Assembly (NCBI RefSeq): GCF_026151395.1
Contig: NZ_JAMQPV010000001.1
Location: 372,001 to 436,000 of the forward strand
Origin: Leptospira limi
Lineage (GTDB): Bacteria; Spirochaetota; Leptospiria; Leptospirales; Leptospiraceae
Length of the DNA stretch: 64,000 nt
Direction: 5' to 3'
The translations under genes were made by a program, and so were the position numbers. A model generated the notes under the pieces. The model searched no databases, was not told the DNA's origin, and saw nothing but the letters and a program-made list of their open reading frames with translations. Positions 1-9,046 of this stretch are shown here, piece after piece. The first letter of the stretch is position 1; each line of letters starts with the position of its first letter.

Positions 1-1434
1 TGGAAGTAAAGAAATGGGTTTCATATTGGCTGATACTCTTTCTGATATTTCCGTTACTAAATTCTGAACCAACGCTTGTAGATTTGGATTTTGTGCTGAT
101 TGTGCTATATTTTTTAATGCAACTTTTTTTAACTCTGTTCGGTTTTGGTCGATGGCATTTACCAATTGATCAAGCGAATTTCCTGAGCGAACTTCGTTTT
201 GAGTTTCTGTTAAAATTTGAATGGTAACAATATCGGATATCTCTTCTTTAATGATATTTGAATAATAACGTAATGTTTTACTAATCAAATCATTTCCCAA
301 TATTTTAGTGAATTGATTGGTTTGTAACATTAAATAAATTTTATAAACACGAACTAAACGGAAAAAACGAAATTCAACAATTGGAATGAGTCCCAAAACG
401 TCATACCAATGGTAAATAGGATATAAAAACCAAGCAATGTATGTTTTGTTTTTGATGGCTAACAACCAACTGAGTATAAACTCCGCCAAAAAGAAGAATA
501 AAAAAGGAGCGTCTAACAATAAATAGTTGTTAACTGGAGTTCCATCCGAAGAAATTGCTCGGTAATAATTGAGTGCAAAGTATTCTCGAAAGTTTGCATT
601 AAAAAACTCAATTTTTTGTTCCAATGATCGATTTTGGTCTCTCCAAAACCATGCAAAAGCAACAACCGTGGATGGAATTCGATCCCGATTTAAAATTGGG
701 TCTAATTCTTGTCTTAGTTTTAAATCTCGTGCTTTTGTTTTATGTGTTTGGTATTCATTTTTAATTTTTGATTGAATATCCAAAAGAAATTGAGTTTGTC
801 CAGACATGGCAAATGGATTATTTTCCACAATCTCTAACATTCGTTTGTCCATTTTTTGAATAATCGACAAAATTTCTTTTGATTCATTGGTCTCAATGCT
901 CAAACGATTGATAAAAGCATATTTTTCAGAAAGTTCACTTAAAGTTGTGATTTCATCTGTCTCTTCCATCACACTAAAGAAGTCATTCAATTGGAGAAGA
1001 ATTTCTTCTACTTTTTTTCGCCGAAATTGGATATCGTCGATTTGGAGTGCCGCTTCAAAACCTATATAAAGTGAATCAAATTTTTCATTGGCAACTTGTG
1101 TTTTAAGAGTTGTTAGGACTTTATAAATTTCTTCTCTCGTGTTTTTTCTTTGGTTTTCTCGAAACTCATCATCTCGCAATTGAGTAAGGTATCTAAGATC
1201 ATCCACCAAATCAGTGTAAGCTGTTGTAGTCCGATGTGGCTCAATCCCTAATATAGGTTTGTCATACATAGAAAGGATTTCTGGGAATTTATGAAAATAA
1301 AATGGCCTTAAGCTTAGATAACTCAAATCAAACATGATGAGAGCCAAATTTCCCAGGACAACAAACACCATTGTGATGTCCCATAAGAGAGGAATTCCCA
1401 ATTTGTGTTTTTTAATCAAATCCCAGGAAATCAT
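1..1434 (-). CDS. membrane protein with voltage-sensor-like helix (partial)
   Basis: The frame is open from an ATG at 1434 to the window edge (478 codons, no stop), so the C-terminus is missing. A first membrane helix lies at about residues 17-42. It is followed by a long soluble, probably coiled-coil region (80-280) and two or three more helices at about 305-370. The last of these reads EFRFFRLVRVYK, with basic residues R356, R359, R362 and K365 exactly three apart, as in S4 voltage-sensor helices. A charged, Q/N-rich tail follows. No selectivity filter is visible in the part present. It lies 37 bp downstream of icmF on the same strand, with a small hairpin between them. The family is uncertain: an ion-transport-like protein is my best guess, and a plain membrane sensor is the alternative. 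Confidence 0.7.
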   Translation of the reverse strand, partial: MISWDLIKKHKLGIPLLWDITMVFVVLGNLALIMFDLSYLSLRPFYFHKFPEILSMYDKPILGIEPHRTTTAYTDLVDDLRYLTQLRDDEFRENQRKNTREEIYKVLTTLKTQVANEKFDSLYIGFEAALQIDDIQFRRKKVEEILLQLNDFFSVMEETDEITTLSELSEKYAFINRLSIETNESKEILSIIQKMDKRMLEIVENNPFAMSGQTQFLLDIQSKIKNEYQTHKTKARDLKLRQELDPILNRDRIPSTVVAFAWFWRDQNRSLEQKIEFFNANFREYFALNYYRAISSDGTPVNNYLLLDAPFLFFFLAEFILSWLLAIKNKTYIAWFLYPIYHWYDVLGLIPIVEFRFFRLVRVYKIYLMLQTNQFTKILGNDLISKTLRYYSNIIKEEISDIVTIQILTETQNEVRSGNSLDQLVNAIDQNRTELKKVALKNIAQSAQNPNLQALVQNLVTEISERVSANMKPISLLP

Positions 1435-1445
1435 AACATTACCAA

Positions 1446-1464
1446 GGGTAGATTTTTTCTACCC
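1446..1464 (-). terminator. short stem-loop between icmF and the downstream membrane gene
   Basis: GGGTAGA and TCTACCC form a perfect 7-bp stem around a five-base loop, just after the icmF stop. On the minus strand there is no T-run after it, so it may be an attenuator or processing site rather than a true terminator. Confidence 0.35.
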
Positions 1465-1471
1465 CATCCTT

Positions 1472-4400
1472 TTACATATTGCGGCGGTACTGACCTCCCA
1501 CTTCATACAACGCATGTGAGATCTGCCCTAAAGACGCCACTTTCACTGTTTCTAGTAACTCTTGAAAGATATTTTCTTTGGCACGAGCTACTTGTTTTAA
1601 TTTTGTGATCGCGGATTCCGTTTTGCCAACATTAGCTTTTTGAAATGCCTTCAAATTGCCAATTTGTTGTTGTTTCTCCTCATCTGTCGAACGGATCACT
1701 TCCCCCGGAATCACTGTTGGGGAACCATTTCGATTGAGGAAAGTATTCACTCCGATAATTGGATATTCACCAGTGTGTTTTAAAGTTTCATAGTGGAGGG
1801 ACTCTTCTTGGATTTTATTCCTTTGGTACATTCTTTCCATTGCACCAAGCACTCCCCCACGTTCTGTCAATCGATTGAATTCGGTGAGAATTGCCTCTTC
1901 TACCAAGTTGGTAAGTTCTTCAATAATGAAGGCACCTTGTAATGGATTTTCATTTTTAGCAAGACCTAACTCACGATTGATGATAAGTTGGATAGCAACT
2001 GCTCGTCGTACTGATTCTTCCGTAGGAGTTGTAATTGCTTCATCATATGCATTGGTATGAAGAGAATTACAATTATCATAAATTGCATATAATGCTTGCA
2101 ATGTGGTTCTAATATCATTAAAGTCAATCTCTTGAGAGTGAAGTGACCTTCCTGAAGTTTGGATGTGATACTTTAACATCTGTGAACGTTCATTGGCTCT
2201 GTATTTGAACTTCATTGCTTTAGCCCAAATCCTTCTTGCCACACGACCAATCACTGAATACTCGGGATCAATTCCATTGGAAAAGAAGAAGGACAAGTTT
2301 GGAGCAAAGTCATTGATGTCCATCCCACGGCTAAGATAATATTCCACATAAGTAAATCCATTTGATAAAGTAAAGGCAACCTGTGTGATTGGATTGGCAC
2401 CTGCCTCTGCTATGTGGTATCCACTGATGGATACGGAATAAAAATTTCGAACTTGGTTTTGTATAAAATGGTGTTGGATATCACCCATCATCTTTAAGGC
2501 AAATTCTGTCGAAAAGATACATGTGTTTTGAGCTTGGTCTTCCTTAAGAATGTCTGCTTGAACAGTTCCTCTCACTTGGGAAAGAGCATCTTTTTTTAAT
2601 TTTTCATAAGTTTCTTTGGGAAGGACTTCATCTCCCGTAACTCCAAGTAAGAGCAATCCCAAACCATTATTTGTTTCTGGTAAATTTCCATCAAACTTGG
2701 GAACAGATAATCCTTTTGAATCAAATATGGATTTGATTTTGGATGTTACCTCTTCTGTTTTTCCTTCCGCACGAATGTACTTTTCACATGCCTGGTCAAT
2801 GGCTGCATTGAGAAAAAAAGCAAGGACCATAGGTGCAGGTCCGTTGATCGTCATGGATACAGAAGTAGATGGATCACAAAGATCAAAACCTGAATACAGT
2901 TTTTTTGCATCATCTAATGTGGCAACATTGACACCAGAGTTTCCAATTTTTCCATATATATCAGGTCGAATGTCTGGATCCTCTCCATACAATGTCACAG
3001 AATCAAATGCAGTTGACAGACGTTTGGCGGACATACCAGAACTCAAATAATGGAACCTTCGATTGGTTCGTTCCGGTCCACCTTCGCCAGCAAACATACG
3101 CGTTGGATCTTCTCCACTTCGTTTGTATGGATACACACCTGCCGTATATGGGAAAAAACCTGGAAAGTTTTCTTGGTAAGACCATTCTAAGATATCACCC
3201 CAATCCACAAATCGTGGGGTGGCAATTTTTGGAATTTTCAAATGGCTTAATGATACAGTATAATTATCAACTTTGATTTCTTTGCCACGGACAAAGTAAG
3301 AATATTGTTCCTTACGAAAAGATTCAATTTTTTCTGACCAAGTTTCTATGATATTCCTCGAATCAACAGACAAGGAATTCCAAGTAGTTTGATATTCAGA
3401 TTCCAAATCTATTACTGATTTTCCTTTTTTGGAAAGTAAGGTTATAGCACCTTTCAGTTGGTAGGCGGAACGAGCAAGGTCTGACTCTTTTTTGATCCAT
3501 TCCGCATTTCGATCAATTTCTTCTTTGATTTCTGTTAAGTAACGAACACGGTCTGGAGGTAAAACAACAGATGCTTCTCTTCCAACTTGGTTTTTTTGGT
3601 ATTTTGATTTCCAATCTAATTTTGATTTTTGAATCACTACTCCCATCAAATGAGCGTACAATTCATCTGTTCCTGCATCTTGGAATTGCGATGCAATCGT
3701 TCCAAACACTGGCATACTATCGACGGAATCATTGAATAAATTTCGAGAACGTTGGTATTGTTTTTTAACATCTCGTAATGCATCAAGGGCACCACGTTTA
3801 TCAAATTTATTGATCGCAATCACATCCGCATAATCGATCATATCAATTTTTTCCAATTGAGTGGCCGCACCATATTCTGGTGTCATTACGTACAAAGAAA
3901 CATCTGCCACTTCTGTAATTTCAGAATCACTTTGCCCAATTCCTGCTGTTTCCACAATGATAAGGTCATAACCAGCAGACTTTAAAATTTGAATAGCCCC
4001 TTTGACACTTCGGTTTAGAGCAATGTTTGCTTCTCTTGTCGCAAATGAACGCATGTAAACCCTTTCATTAAAAATGGAATTCATACGAATACGATCTCCG
4101 AGCAGTGCACCACCTGTTTTTCGTTTGGAAGGGTCTACCGATAAAATTGCAATGGTTTGGTTTGGAAAGTCATCCAGATAACGACGAACGAGCTCATCCG
4201 TTAATGAAGATTTTCCAGCTCCACCTGTTCCTGTAATCCCAAGTACAGGAATCGTTTTTTTGGCAGGTGGAAATTCCAAGTTGATTGAATACTTAGTTTT
4301 TTCTTGTAAAAGAGAAAATTCCATCTGTGTGATGGCTTGCCCTAATGCTAAATAGTTTTTCTTTTGAATGTGTGACGCCAAATCTCCGTTAAATGATAGT

Positions 4401-4846
4401 GGTGTTGGGAAATCAGATTGTTTGACCACATCATTGATCATACCTTGAAGTCCTAAGGTACGACCTTCATCAGGTGAATAAATATGAGCAACACCGTATT
4501 GATGCAAAATTTGAATTTCAGAAGGTAAAATGGTTCCGCCACCTCCACCAAACACCCGTATGTGGCTTGCCCCTTCTTTTTTTAACAAATCAATCATGTA
4601 CTGGAAGTATTCTACATGGCCACCTTGGTAACTGGTGATCGCAATTCCTTGAACATCTTCTTGGATGGCACATTGGACAATTTCTTGGACACTACGGTTG
4701 TGTCCTAAGTGGATCACTTCGACTCCACTTTGTTGTAGGATCCTACGCATGATATTAATGGAAGCATCGTGTCCGTCAAAAAGGGAAGCCGCCGTCACAA
4801 AGCGGATTTTGTTTTGAGGGAAGTATGTCAGAATTTCGGTGTCCAT
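1472..4846 (-). CDS. icmF: fused isobutyryl-CoA mutase/G-protein chaperone (IcmF)
   Basis: This adenosylcobalamin-dependent mutase moves the thioester carbon of isobutyryl-CoA/n-butyryl-CoA-type substrates and carries its own GTPase chaperone. It has 1124 residues from the ATG at 4846; a TTG at 4855 would add three. Domains in order are: a B12-binding domain with DGHD around residues 24-27 (lower-axial His26); a MeaI-type GTPase with a P-loop at 206-213 and NKFD at 346-349; a linker; and the mutase TIM barrel from about 535. Gln773 in DQAQNTC replaces the Arg of methylmalonyl-CoA mutase that holds the substrate carboxylate, which supports an IcmF-type substrate. The position matching MCM Tyr89 appears to be Tyr574, where I expect Phe in IcmF. 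No cobalamin riboswitch is visible upstream. An inverted repeat AGAAC-N3-GTTCT lies directly before the ATG. Confidence 0.9.
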   Translation of the reverse strand: MDTEILTYFPQNKIRFVTAASLFDGHDASINIMRRILQQSGVEVIHLGHNRSVQEIVQCAIQEDVQGIAITSYQGGHVEYFQYMIDLLKKEGASHIRVFGGGGGTILPSEIQILHQYGVAHIYSPDEGRTLGLQGMINDVVKQSDFPTPLSFNGDLASHIQKKNYLALGQAITQMEFSLLQEKTKYSINLEFPPAKKTIPVLGITGTGGAGKSSLTDELVRRYLDDFPNQTIAILSVDPSKRKTGGALLGDRIRMNSIFNERVYMRSFATREANIALNRSVKGAIQILKSAGYDLIIVETAGIGQSDSEITEVADVSLYVMTPEYGAATQLEKIDMIDYADVIAINKFDKRGALDALRDVKKQYQRSRNLFNDSVDSMPVFGTIASQFQDAGTDELYAHLMGVVIQKSKLDWKSKYQKNQVGREASVVLPPDRVRYLTEIKEEIDRNAEWIKKESDLARSAYQLKGAITLLSKKGKSVIDLESEYQTTWNSLSVDSRNIIETWSEKIESFRKEQYSYFVRGKEIKVDNYTVSLSHLKIPKIATPRFVDWGDILEWSYQENFPGFFPYTAGVYPYKRSGEDPTRMFAGEGGPERTNRRFHYLSSGMSAKRLSTAFDSVTLYGEDPDIRPDIYGKIGNSGVNVATLDDAKKLYSGFDLCDPSTSVSMTINGPAPMVLAFFLNAAIDQACEKYIRAEGKTEEVTSKIKSIFDSKGLSVPKFDGNLPETNNGLGLLLLGVTGDEVLPKETYEKLKKDALSQVRGTVQADILKEDQAQNTCIFSTEFALKMMGDIQHHFIQNQVRNFYSVSISGYHIAEAGANPITQVAFTLSNGFTYVEYYLSRGMDINDFAPNLSFFFSNGIDPEYSVIGRVARRIWAKAMKFKYRANERSQMLKYHIQTSGRSLHSQEIDFNDIRTTLQALYAIYDNCNSLHTNAYDEAITTPTEESVRRAVAIQLIINRELGLAKNENPLQGAFIIEELTNLVEEAILTEFNRLTERGGVLGAMERMYQRNKIQEESLHYETLKHTGEYPIIGVNTFLNRNGSPTVIPGEVIRSTDEEKQQQIGNLKAFQKANVGKTESAITKLKQVARAKENIFQELLETVKVASLGQISHALYEVGGQYRRNM

Positions 4847-4948
4847 AGAGAACAACGTTCTATGAGCATAGTCCTGGATTCAATTGGAAAATGTGACGAG
4901 AATGACATAACTACTCAGATCATGCCATATTTTCGTTAAAAGTCCAAA

Positions 4949-5824
4949 CTAAAGGATGGATTCTGCCTGTTTCATCAATTCTCTCACTTTGTTTTCCAAA
5001 ATTTCGGTGAGTTCCTTGGCGGCTTTTTTCTCAGGGCCAGTCGGAAATTCTGAAGGTGGAATGGGTTTTCCAATCTGGTAACGAATCTTTGTTTTGAACG
5101 CATCCCCAGTGAGAAAAGCCTTGGGTTTTGACATATTTGTCGCACCCACAATCCCAGATGGAATGATGGGAACACCTGCACGGATCGCTAGTTTTGCAGC
5201 CATGGCACGAAAGGACTGTAATTCTCCTGTTTCGGAACGTGAACCTTCCGGGTAAATGGAAAGCAGTTCTCCCTCTTTCATGAGGTCTACCATATAGTTC
5301 TCTAGTTTTTCATAGTATTCCATCGCAGCTCGTTTGTCCATTTCTGACTCTTTCGCGGCATTGCGAATGATGGGCATACTCCCCCAATTGATTAGATTTT
5401 TTTTCACCACACTTCCGAGTGAGTTCAATAAAATCTCAATCACAGGTTTTGTGAGACTGAGGGGTGGGTAATGAAATGGTGAGTTTTTATGGTTGATAAT
5501 GGCCATAATCTCTTCTTGGGGATGGAAAAGTTCATATTTTCCCAAATAAACAATCTTACGATCCGCAAAGGCACCTTGGACAGGAATGTCCAAATAATCG
5601 GTATGATTGGAGATAATGAGAGCCCCACCTGATTCAGGGATATTCTCGGAACCAGCTACTTTTACGTCATAAATGAGCTCTAAAAGGTTACGGAGGATGG
5701 TTTTTGGCACCTCACGAGGAATCACAAACAAACTTTCTAAAATATCAGCGGGATTTTGGTTAGGTTCCATAGAAACATCACATATTTGAAAATAAAACTT
5801 TATGAAATCAAGTTCGATTTTCAT
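4949..5824 (-). CDS. 1-acyl-sn-glycerol-3-phosphate acyltransferase (PlsC family)
   Basis: This membrane-associated acyltransferase probably makes phosphatidic acid from lysophosphatidic acid. The 291-residue protein has the HX4D catalytic motif (NHTDYLD, His74/Asp79) and the substrate-binding motif EGSRS at 193-197. The length is somewhat above that of a minimal PlsC. The ATG at 5824 lies only five bases from the ATG of the divergent PAP2 gene, so Met19 (position 5770) is a realistic alternative start. Next to a PAP2 phosphatase and a flippase it fits envelope lipid synthesis. Other acyltransferases of the family with different acceptors cannot be excluded. Confidence 0.82.
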   Translation of the reverse strand: MKIELDFIKFYFQICDVSMEPNQNPADILESLFVIPREVPKTILRNLLELIYDVKVAGSENIPESGGALIISNHTDYLDIPVQGAFADRKIVYLGKYELFHPQEEIMAIINHKNSPFHYPPLSLTKPVIEILLNSLGSVVKKNLINWGSMPIIRNAAKESEMDKRAAMEYYEKLENYMVDLMKEGELLSIYPEGSRSETGELQSFRAMAAKLAIRAGVPIIPSGIVGATNMSKPKAFLTGDAFKTKIRYQIGKPIPPSEFPTGPEKKAAKELTEILENKVRELMKQAESIL

Positions 5825-5829
5825 CTTAG

Positions 5830-6849
5830 ATGGAAAATCCTATGAAAGAACTCTTTTTAGCCGAAACATCCCCATGGTTCTCATCAGGTCCACTCGATGC
5901 CTTACACATCTTGGATCCATCCCTAGGAGGAATCTTTTTTGCGATTTCTACCATCTGCCATTATTTGGGTGGAAGTAGTTTTTTCCTTGGTCTTATCTCT
6001 TTTGTTTATCTTTATTACCGACCAAAACTTGCTTTTGAACTTTCTTTGGGTTTACTGACATCAGGGATTGCCGTTTCACTGTGCAAATTCTATATGGAAA
6101 GCCCAAGACCATTCCCATATCCAGAAACATTTGATGAAAAAGCGTTTGGGTTACCTTCTGGTCATGTATATTCAGCGATTGTCGTATGGGGTCTGTTAGC
6201 GTATCGTATTCCCAAATTATGGTTTCGAATTTTGTCTATACTCATCATTTTGTTTATGCCATTTTCCAGAATGTATCTAAGAGTACATTATTTAGGGGAC
6301 GTGACTTTAGGATTTGGTTTGGGTGTTTTACACTTAATCATTATTTTATTATTATTAAATAAATATTACACAAAGAAAGCAGAATCGTTTCTGTTTACAA
6401 ACCAATATAGAACCTTAGGTTTATTGGGAATTGTACTTACTTTGCTACCGATTACACTTGATTCTCCTTTCTTAACAGAGGAACACCACCATAGTTTATC
6501 TGGAGTTTTGATGGCGAGTGGTGCTCTAGGTGGATTTTGGCTTGGAATCTTATTTTACCCGCGATTTAGCAAAAAAGAATTTTTGAATTGGAGTATGCCC
6601 ACCATCAATTTCCAAATCGGCTCCGAAGTTTTTTCAGTTTTTTGGAAAACATTTTTTGTAAGACTTTTCATCTTGGTCATTGTGATGGCATTGTTTTATG
6701 TAATCCCTGGAATTTTGATTAAACAAACAGTTTGGAAAGATGATTTGTTTCTAAGATACATTCGTTACCTAGTGGTTAGTTTTGCATTGGTATGCATTGT
6801 TCCAATTGTTTTACAGAAGATTCAAAAAGGAAAGTTTTTGCAAAACTAG
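5830..6849 (+). CDS. PAP2-family membrane phosphatase
   Basis: This is an integral membrane phosphatase of the PAP2 type, acting on lipid or polyprenyl phosphates. All three phosphatase motifs are present: KX6RP (Lys86...Arg93-Pro94), PSGH (109-112) and SRX5HX3D (Ser146 to Asp157). The 339-residue protein is longer than typical enzymes. After the catalytic core it has several more hydrophobic helices at about residues 195-340, which is an unusual C-terminal extension. An in-frame ATG at 5842 has a GGA eight bases upstream and may be the true start. It is followed after three bases by the flippase gene, suggesting one transcript and a joint role in lipid-linked sugar export. The substrate is unknown. 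Confidence 0.82.
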   Translation: MENPMKELFLAETSPWFSSGPLDALHILDPSLGGIFFAISTICHYLGGSSFFLGLISFVYLYYRPKLAFELSLGLLTSGIAVSLCKFYMESPRPFPYPETFDEKAFGLPSGHVYSAIVVWGLLAYRIPKLWFRILSILIILFMPFSRMYLRVHYLGDVTLGFGLGVLHLIIILLLLNKYYTKKAESFLFTNQYRTLGLLGIVLTLLPITLDSPFLTEEHHHSLSGVLMASGALGGFWLGILFYPRFSKKEFLNWSMPTINFQIGSEVFSVFWKTFFVRLFILVIVMALFYVIPGILIKQTVWKDDLFLRYIRYLVVSFALVCIVPIVLQKIQKGKFLQN

Positions 6850-6852
6850 TAC

Positions 6853-8130
6853 ATGCAAAAAATTAAAAAAATCTTCCAACTTCTCAAAGTCGAATTGATG
6901 AAAGAAGGAGTTTTAAAAAACTCTTTCTTTGTCAGTAGTTCCAAGGCAATTTCGGCAGTCACCAATCTTGTATTTATGATTTATTCCGTCAATTTGCTGA
7001 GCAAAGCGGAAAATGGAAAACTACAATACTTTTTAGGATTCCTTCCTGTTGTCCTTGCGATTGCTGAATTTGGATTACCCAATGCACTCATCAAATACAT
7101 CTCACCATTGGCCGAAAAAAAAGAAAATCCAGGAGCCATTTTAAATGCATCTCTTAGAATCAAATTTTATTCTTTTTTATTCTTATCAGTCATTACAATC
7201 ATTGCTTATTTTACGAGTAACGAAAACTATTTAGTCCTCTTACTTCTGTTATTTGGCGGAATTATTATTTCGTTCATTTCTTATTTTGAAAGTTTATTTG
7301 TATCCTATCGGAAATATAAATCATTATCTCTTTGGAATCCTCTTCCAAATATCATTCGATTAGCCTTACTGATTTATTTTTCTGAAACAAACAAACACCC
7401 ATTAACTTATATGGATATTCTTGCGATCTTTTGTATCGCACCAATATTTGTTTTATTTTTGTTTTTTATTTTTTTTGGAAAAGAAGAGATTTCATTTTCA
7501 GCAGATCCATCCGAAGTCCGATTGAACGAAAAAAAACTCCTTCTTTTTAATTTATGGGCTTTCGCAGCTTCCATATTTGCAATTTTATCGGATAGGATGG
7601 AAATTTTCTTTTTAAATCAATTTCATCCACCTGAAATTGTTGCCGACTATGGAACCGCCTTACAATTGTTTAGTGGATTTATCATCATTCTTGCAACATT
7701 TAACTCTATCATTTATCCAAAAATGGCAAGACTAGCGGAAACAGAAGAATTCCCAACTGTTCTTAAAAAATCCGTTTTTTTAGGCGGAATGATAGCCATC
7801 TGTTTGGCTCCAGGAATTTTACTCGCTGAACCCATTTTAACTTTGTTATTCGGAACAAAGTATACGAACTCAATTTCCGTTTTTAAAATTCTATATCCCA
7901 ATTTCTTACTACAGTTGGTATTTGCTCCACTAGGAACTGCATTATTTGCTTTGGGATTACCTAGATTACTCGCAGGTCTTGCCTTATTAAGACTATTATT
8001 TGGTGCTTTGTTTGACTATTGGATCATCCCAGACTTCGGTGCAAACGGAGCTGCTGTTTCTCTATTTTTAGGTCAAATTGTATCTTGGTTATTACTGACT
8101 GGATATTTTATGGCTTACTTTCGGAAATAA
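6853..8130 (+). CDS. polysaccharide/lipid-linked oligosaccharide flippase (MATE/MOP type)
   Basis: The 425-residue protein is almost entirely hydrophobic, with about 12 predicted membrane helices and the pattern of the Wzx/RfbX branch of the MOP exporter superfamily. That includes an N-terminal SSSKAISAVTNLVFMIY helix and a central soluble loop with many charges around residues 210-230. It probably moves lipid-linked sugar units across the inner membrane. It sits three bases after the PAP2 phosphatase gene, which could recycle the carrier. The last 23 bp overlap the 3' end of the convergent gene at 8108-8767. Confidence 0.8.
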   Translation: MQKIKKIFQLLKVELMKEGVLKNSFFVSSSKAISAVTNLVFMIYSVNLLSKAENGKLQYFLGFLPVVLAIAEFGLPNALIKYISPLAEKKENPGAILNASLRIKFYSFLFLSVITIIAYFTSNENYLVLLLLLFGGIIISFISYFESLFVSYRKYKSLSLWNPLPNIIRLALLIYFSETNKHPLTYMDILAIFCIAPIFVLFLFFIFFGKEEISFSADPSEVRLNEKKLLLFNLWAFAASIFAILSDRMEIFFLNQFHPPEIVADYGTALQLFSGFIIILATFNSIIYPKMARLAETEEFPTVLKKSVFLGGMIAICLAPGILLAEPILTLLFGTKYTNSISVFKILYPNFLLQLVFAPLGTALFALGLPRLLAGLALLRLLFGALFDYWIIPDFGANGAAVSLFLGQIVSWLLLTGYFMAYFRK

Positions 8131-8767
8131 CGTATTCGTAGATTTTTTTATAGTTTGAGATAAGAATTTCCCATTCATTGGGTGGGATATTATTTTTGTA
8201 TAACAACTGATAGGCGTCTTTTACAGATTTTCCTTCCGCTAAATACTCTTTGAGTTTCAAAATTACAATCTTAAATTGGATTGAGTCCAATTGAATGTCA
8301 TAGTCCCTATTGATTTTTGCACCAGATGACATTTCAAATTCTCTTACGAAGAATTCTGAAAGTGCTAAAATGCCATACCCTTTTTCATTTATAGGTTGAA
8401 AGTCAGTTCTTGTTTTTGCCCAAGCTAACAAAAATAAGGAAGGAACTGGAGGATAATCACCTAACAAAGTACCATCTGGTAATTGTAATTTTTGCGAAAA
8501 CCTTACGATTGCTCTTGCTAATTCTTTTTTACGTCTCAAGGAAATTTTGGACGAATCTTTTTGTGTTAAATAAGAAACAATGACTGCCTCTTCTTTACTA
8601 TGGTCGGTTTTTTCAAAAAATCGACTCAGGTCGTAGGAAAAACGAGTATCAGCTTCCCTGTAAGAGAAAATAACCAACAGTAGAGGGAAAATGAGAAGAA
8701 ATCCATGCCGATATTTCAAAAGTATTTTCTTCATCCCTTCTAGTATCGGGATTGTTTCTTTCCACAT
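8108..8767 (-). CDS. membrane-anchored protein, possibly degenerate SLT-type fold
   Basis: The 219-residue protein has an N-terminal signal anchor (about residues 18-36) and an extracytoplasmic helical domain. The stretch FLLAWAKTRTDFQP followed by GYGILALS resembles the lytic transglycosylase pattern around the catalytic Glu-Ser and GLMQ, but the glutamate is not there. If that likeness is real, the protein is a non-catalytic relative that may bind cell wall. The start at 8767 has a purine-rich AAAGAAAGA before it, and Met12 (8734) is an alternative. Its end overlaps the flippase gene convergently. The function is not established. Confidence 0.6.
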   Translation of the reverse strand: MWKETIPILEGMKKILLKYRHGFLLIFPLLLVIFSYREADTRFSYDLSRFFEKTDHSKEEAVIVSYLTQKDSSKISLRRKKELARAIVRFSQKLQLPDGTLLGDYPPVPSLFLLAWAKTRTDFQPINEKGYGILALSEFFVREFEMSSGAKINRDYDIQLDSIQFKIVILKLKEYLAEGKSVKDAYQLLYKNNIPPNEWEILISNYKKIYEYVISESKP

Positions 8768-9014
8768 TCTTTCTTTTTTTCACTTCCTTGGTACCCAATC
8801 CGATTCTGACTGAAAAATATAGTTCCGAATTCCAGTCTTCCGTTGTATCCGGAGGCAAATTCCAATCCCAATCATTTTTGGAAACAAGGAGTGTTTGGCA
8901 TTATGAACATCGGGATTGAAAGAGAATCAAAACCTTCTAGTTCTCTACGGTTTGAGACAAAAAGAACAATCAATCAGTAATTGGTATAAGATTCTTAATG
9001 TGCTCGAAATGTAA
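8752..9014 (+). pseudogene. possible frameshifted remnant of a small exported protein
   Basis: In the largest gap of the window, the plus strand reads from a TTG at 8752 as a hydrophobic signal-like segment followed by VPNPILTEKYSSEFQSS, and stops at 8919. The -1 frame then continues from 8916 as LKENQNLLVLYGLRQKEQ to a stop at 9012-9014. Both pieces have protein-like composition, which suggests one frame broken by an indel. There is no ATG and no convincing ribosome site, and the 5' part is antisense to the start of the neighbouring minus gene. It could be chance. Confidence 0.22.
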
Positions 9015-9046
9015 AATTGAGCCTGCATGAGTAAGACTATGAAAAT

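Noticed and set aside
2616..3050. 144-codon plus-strand frame inside icmF
   Set aside because: It is antisense to a strongly conserved enzyme, and its composition follows from the codons of the opposite strand.
4847..4948. Cobalamin riboswitch upstream of icmF
   Set aside because: The gap is only about 100 bases and shows neither the B12-box nor a multi-stem layout, only a short AGAAC/GTTCT repeat.
8649..8858. 69-codon minus-strand frame upstream of the anchored protein
   Set aside because: It overlaps the start of the accepted gene in another frame and shows no motif or ribosome site.
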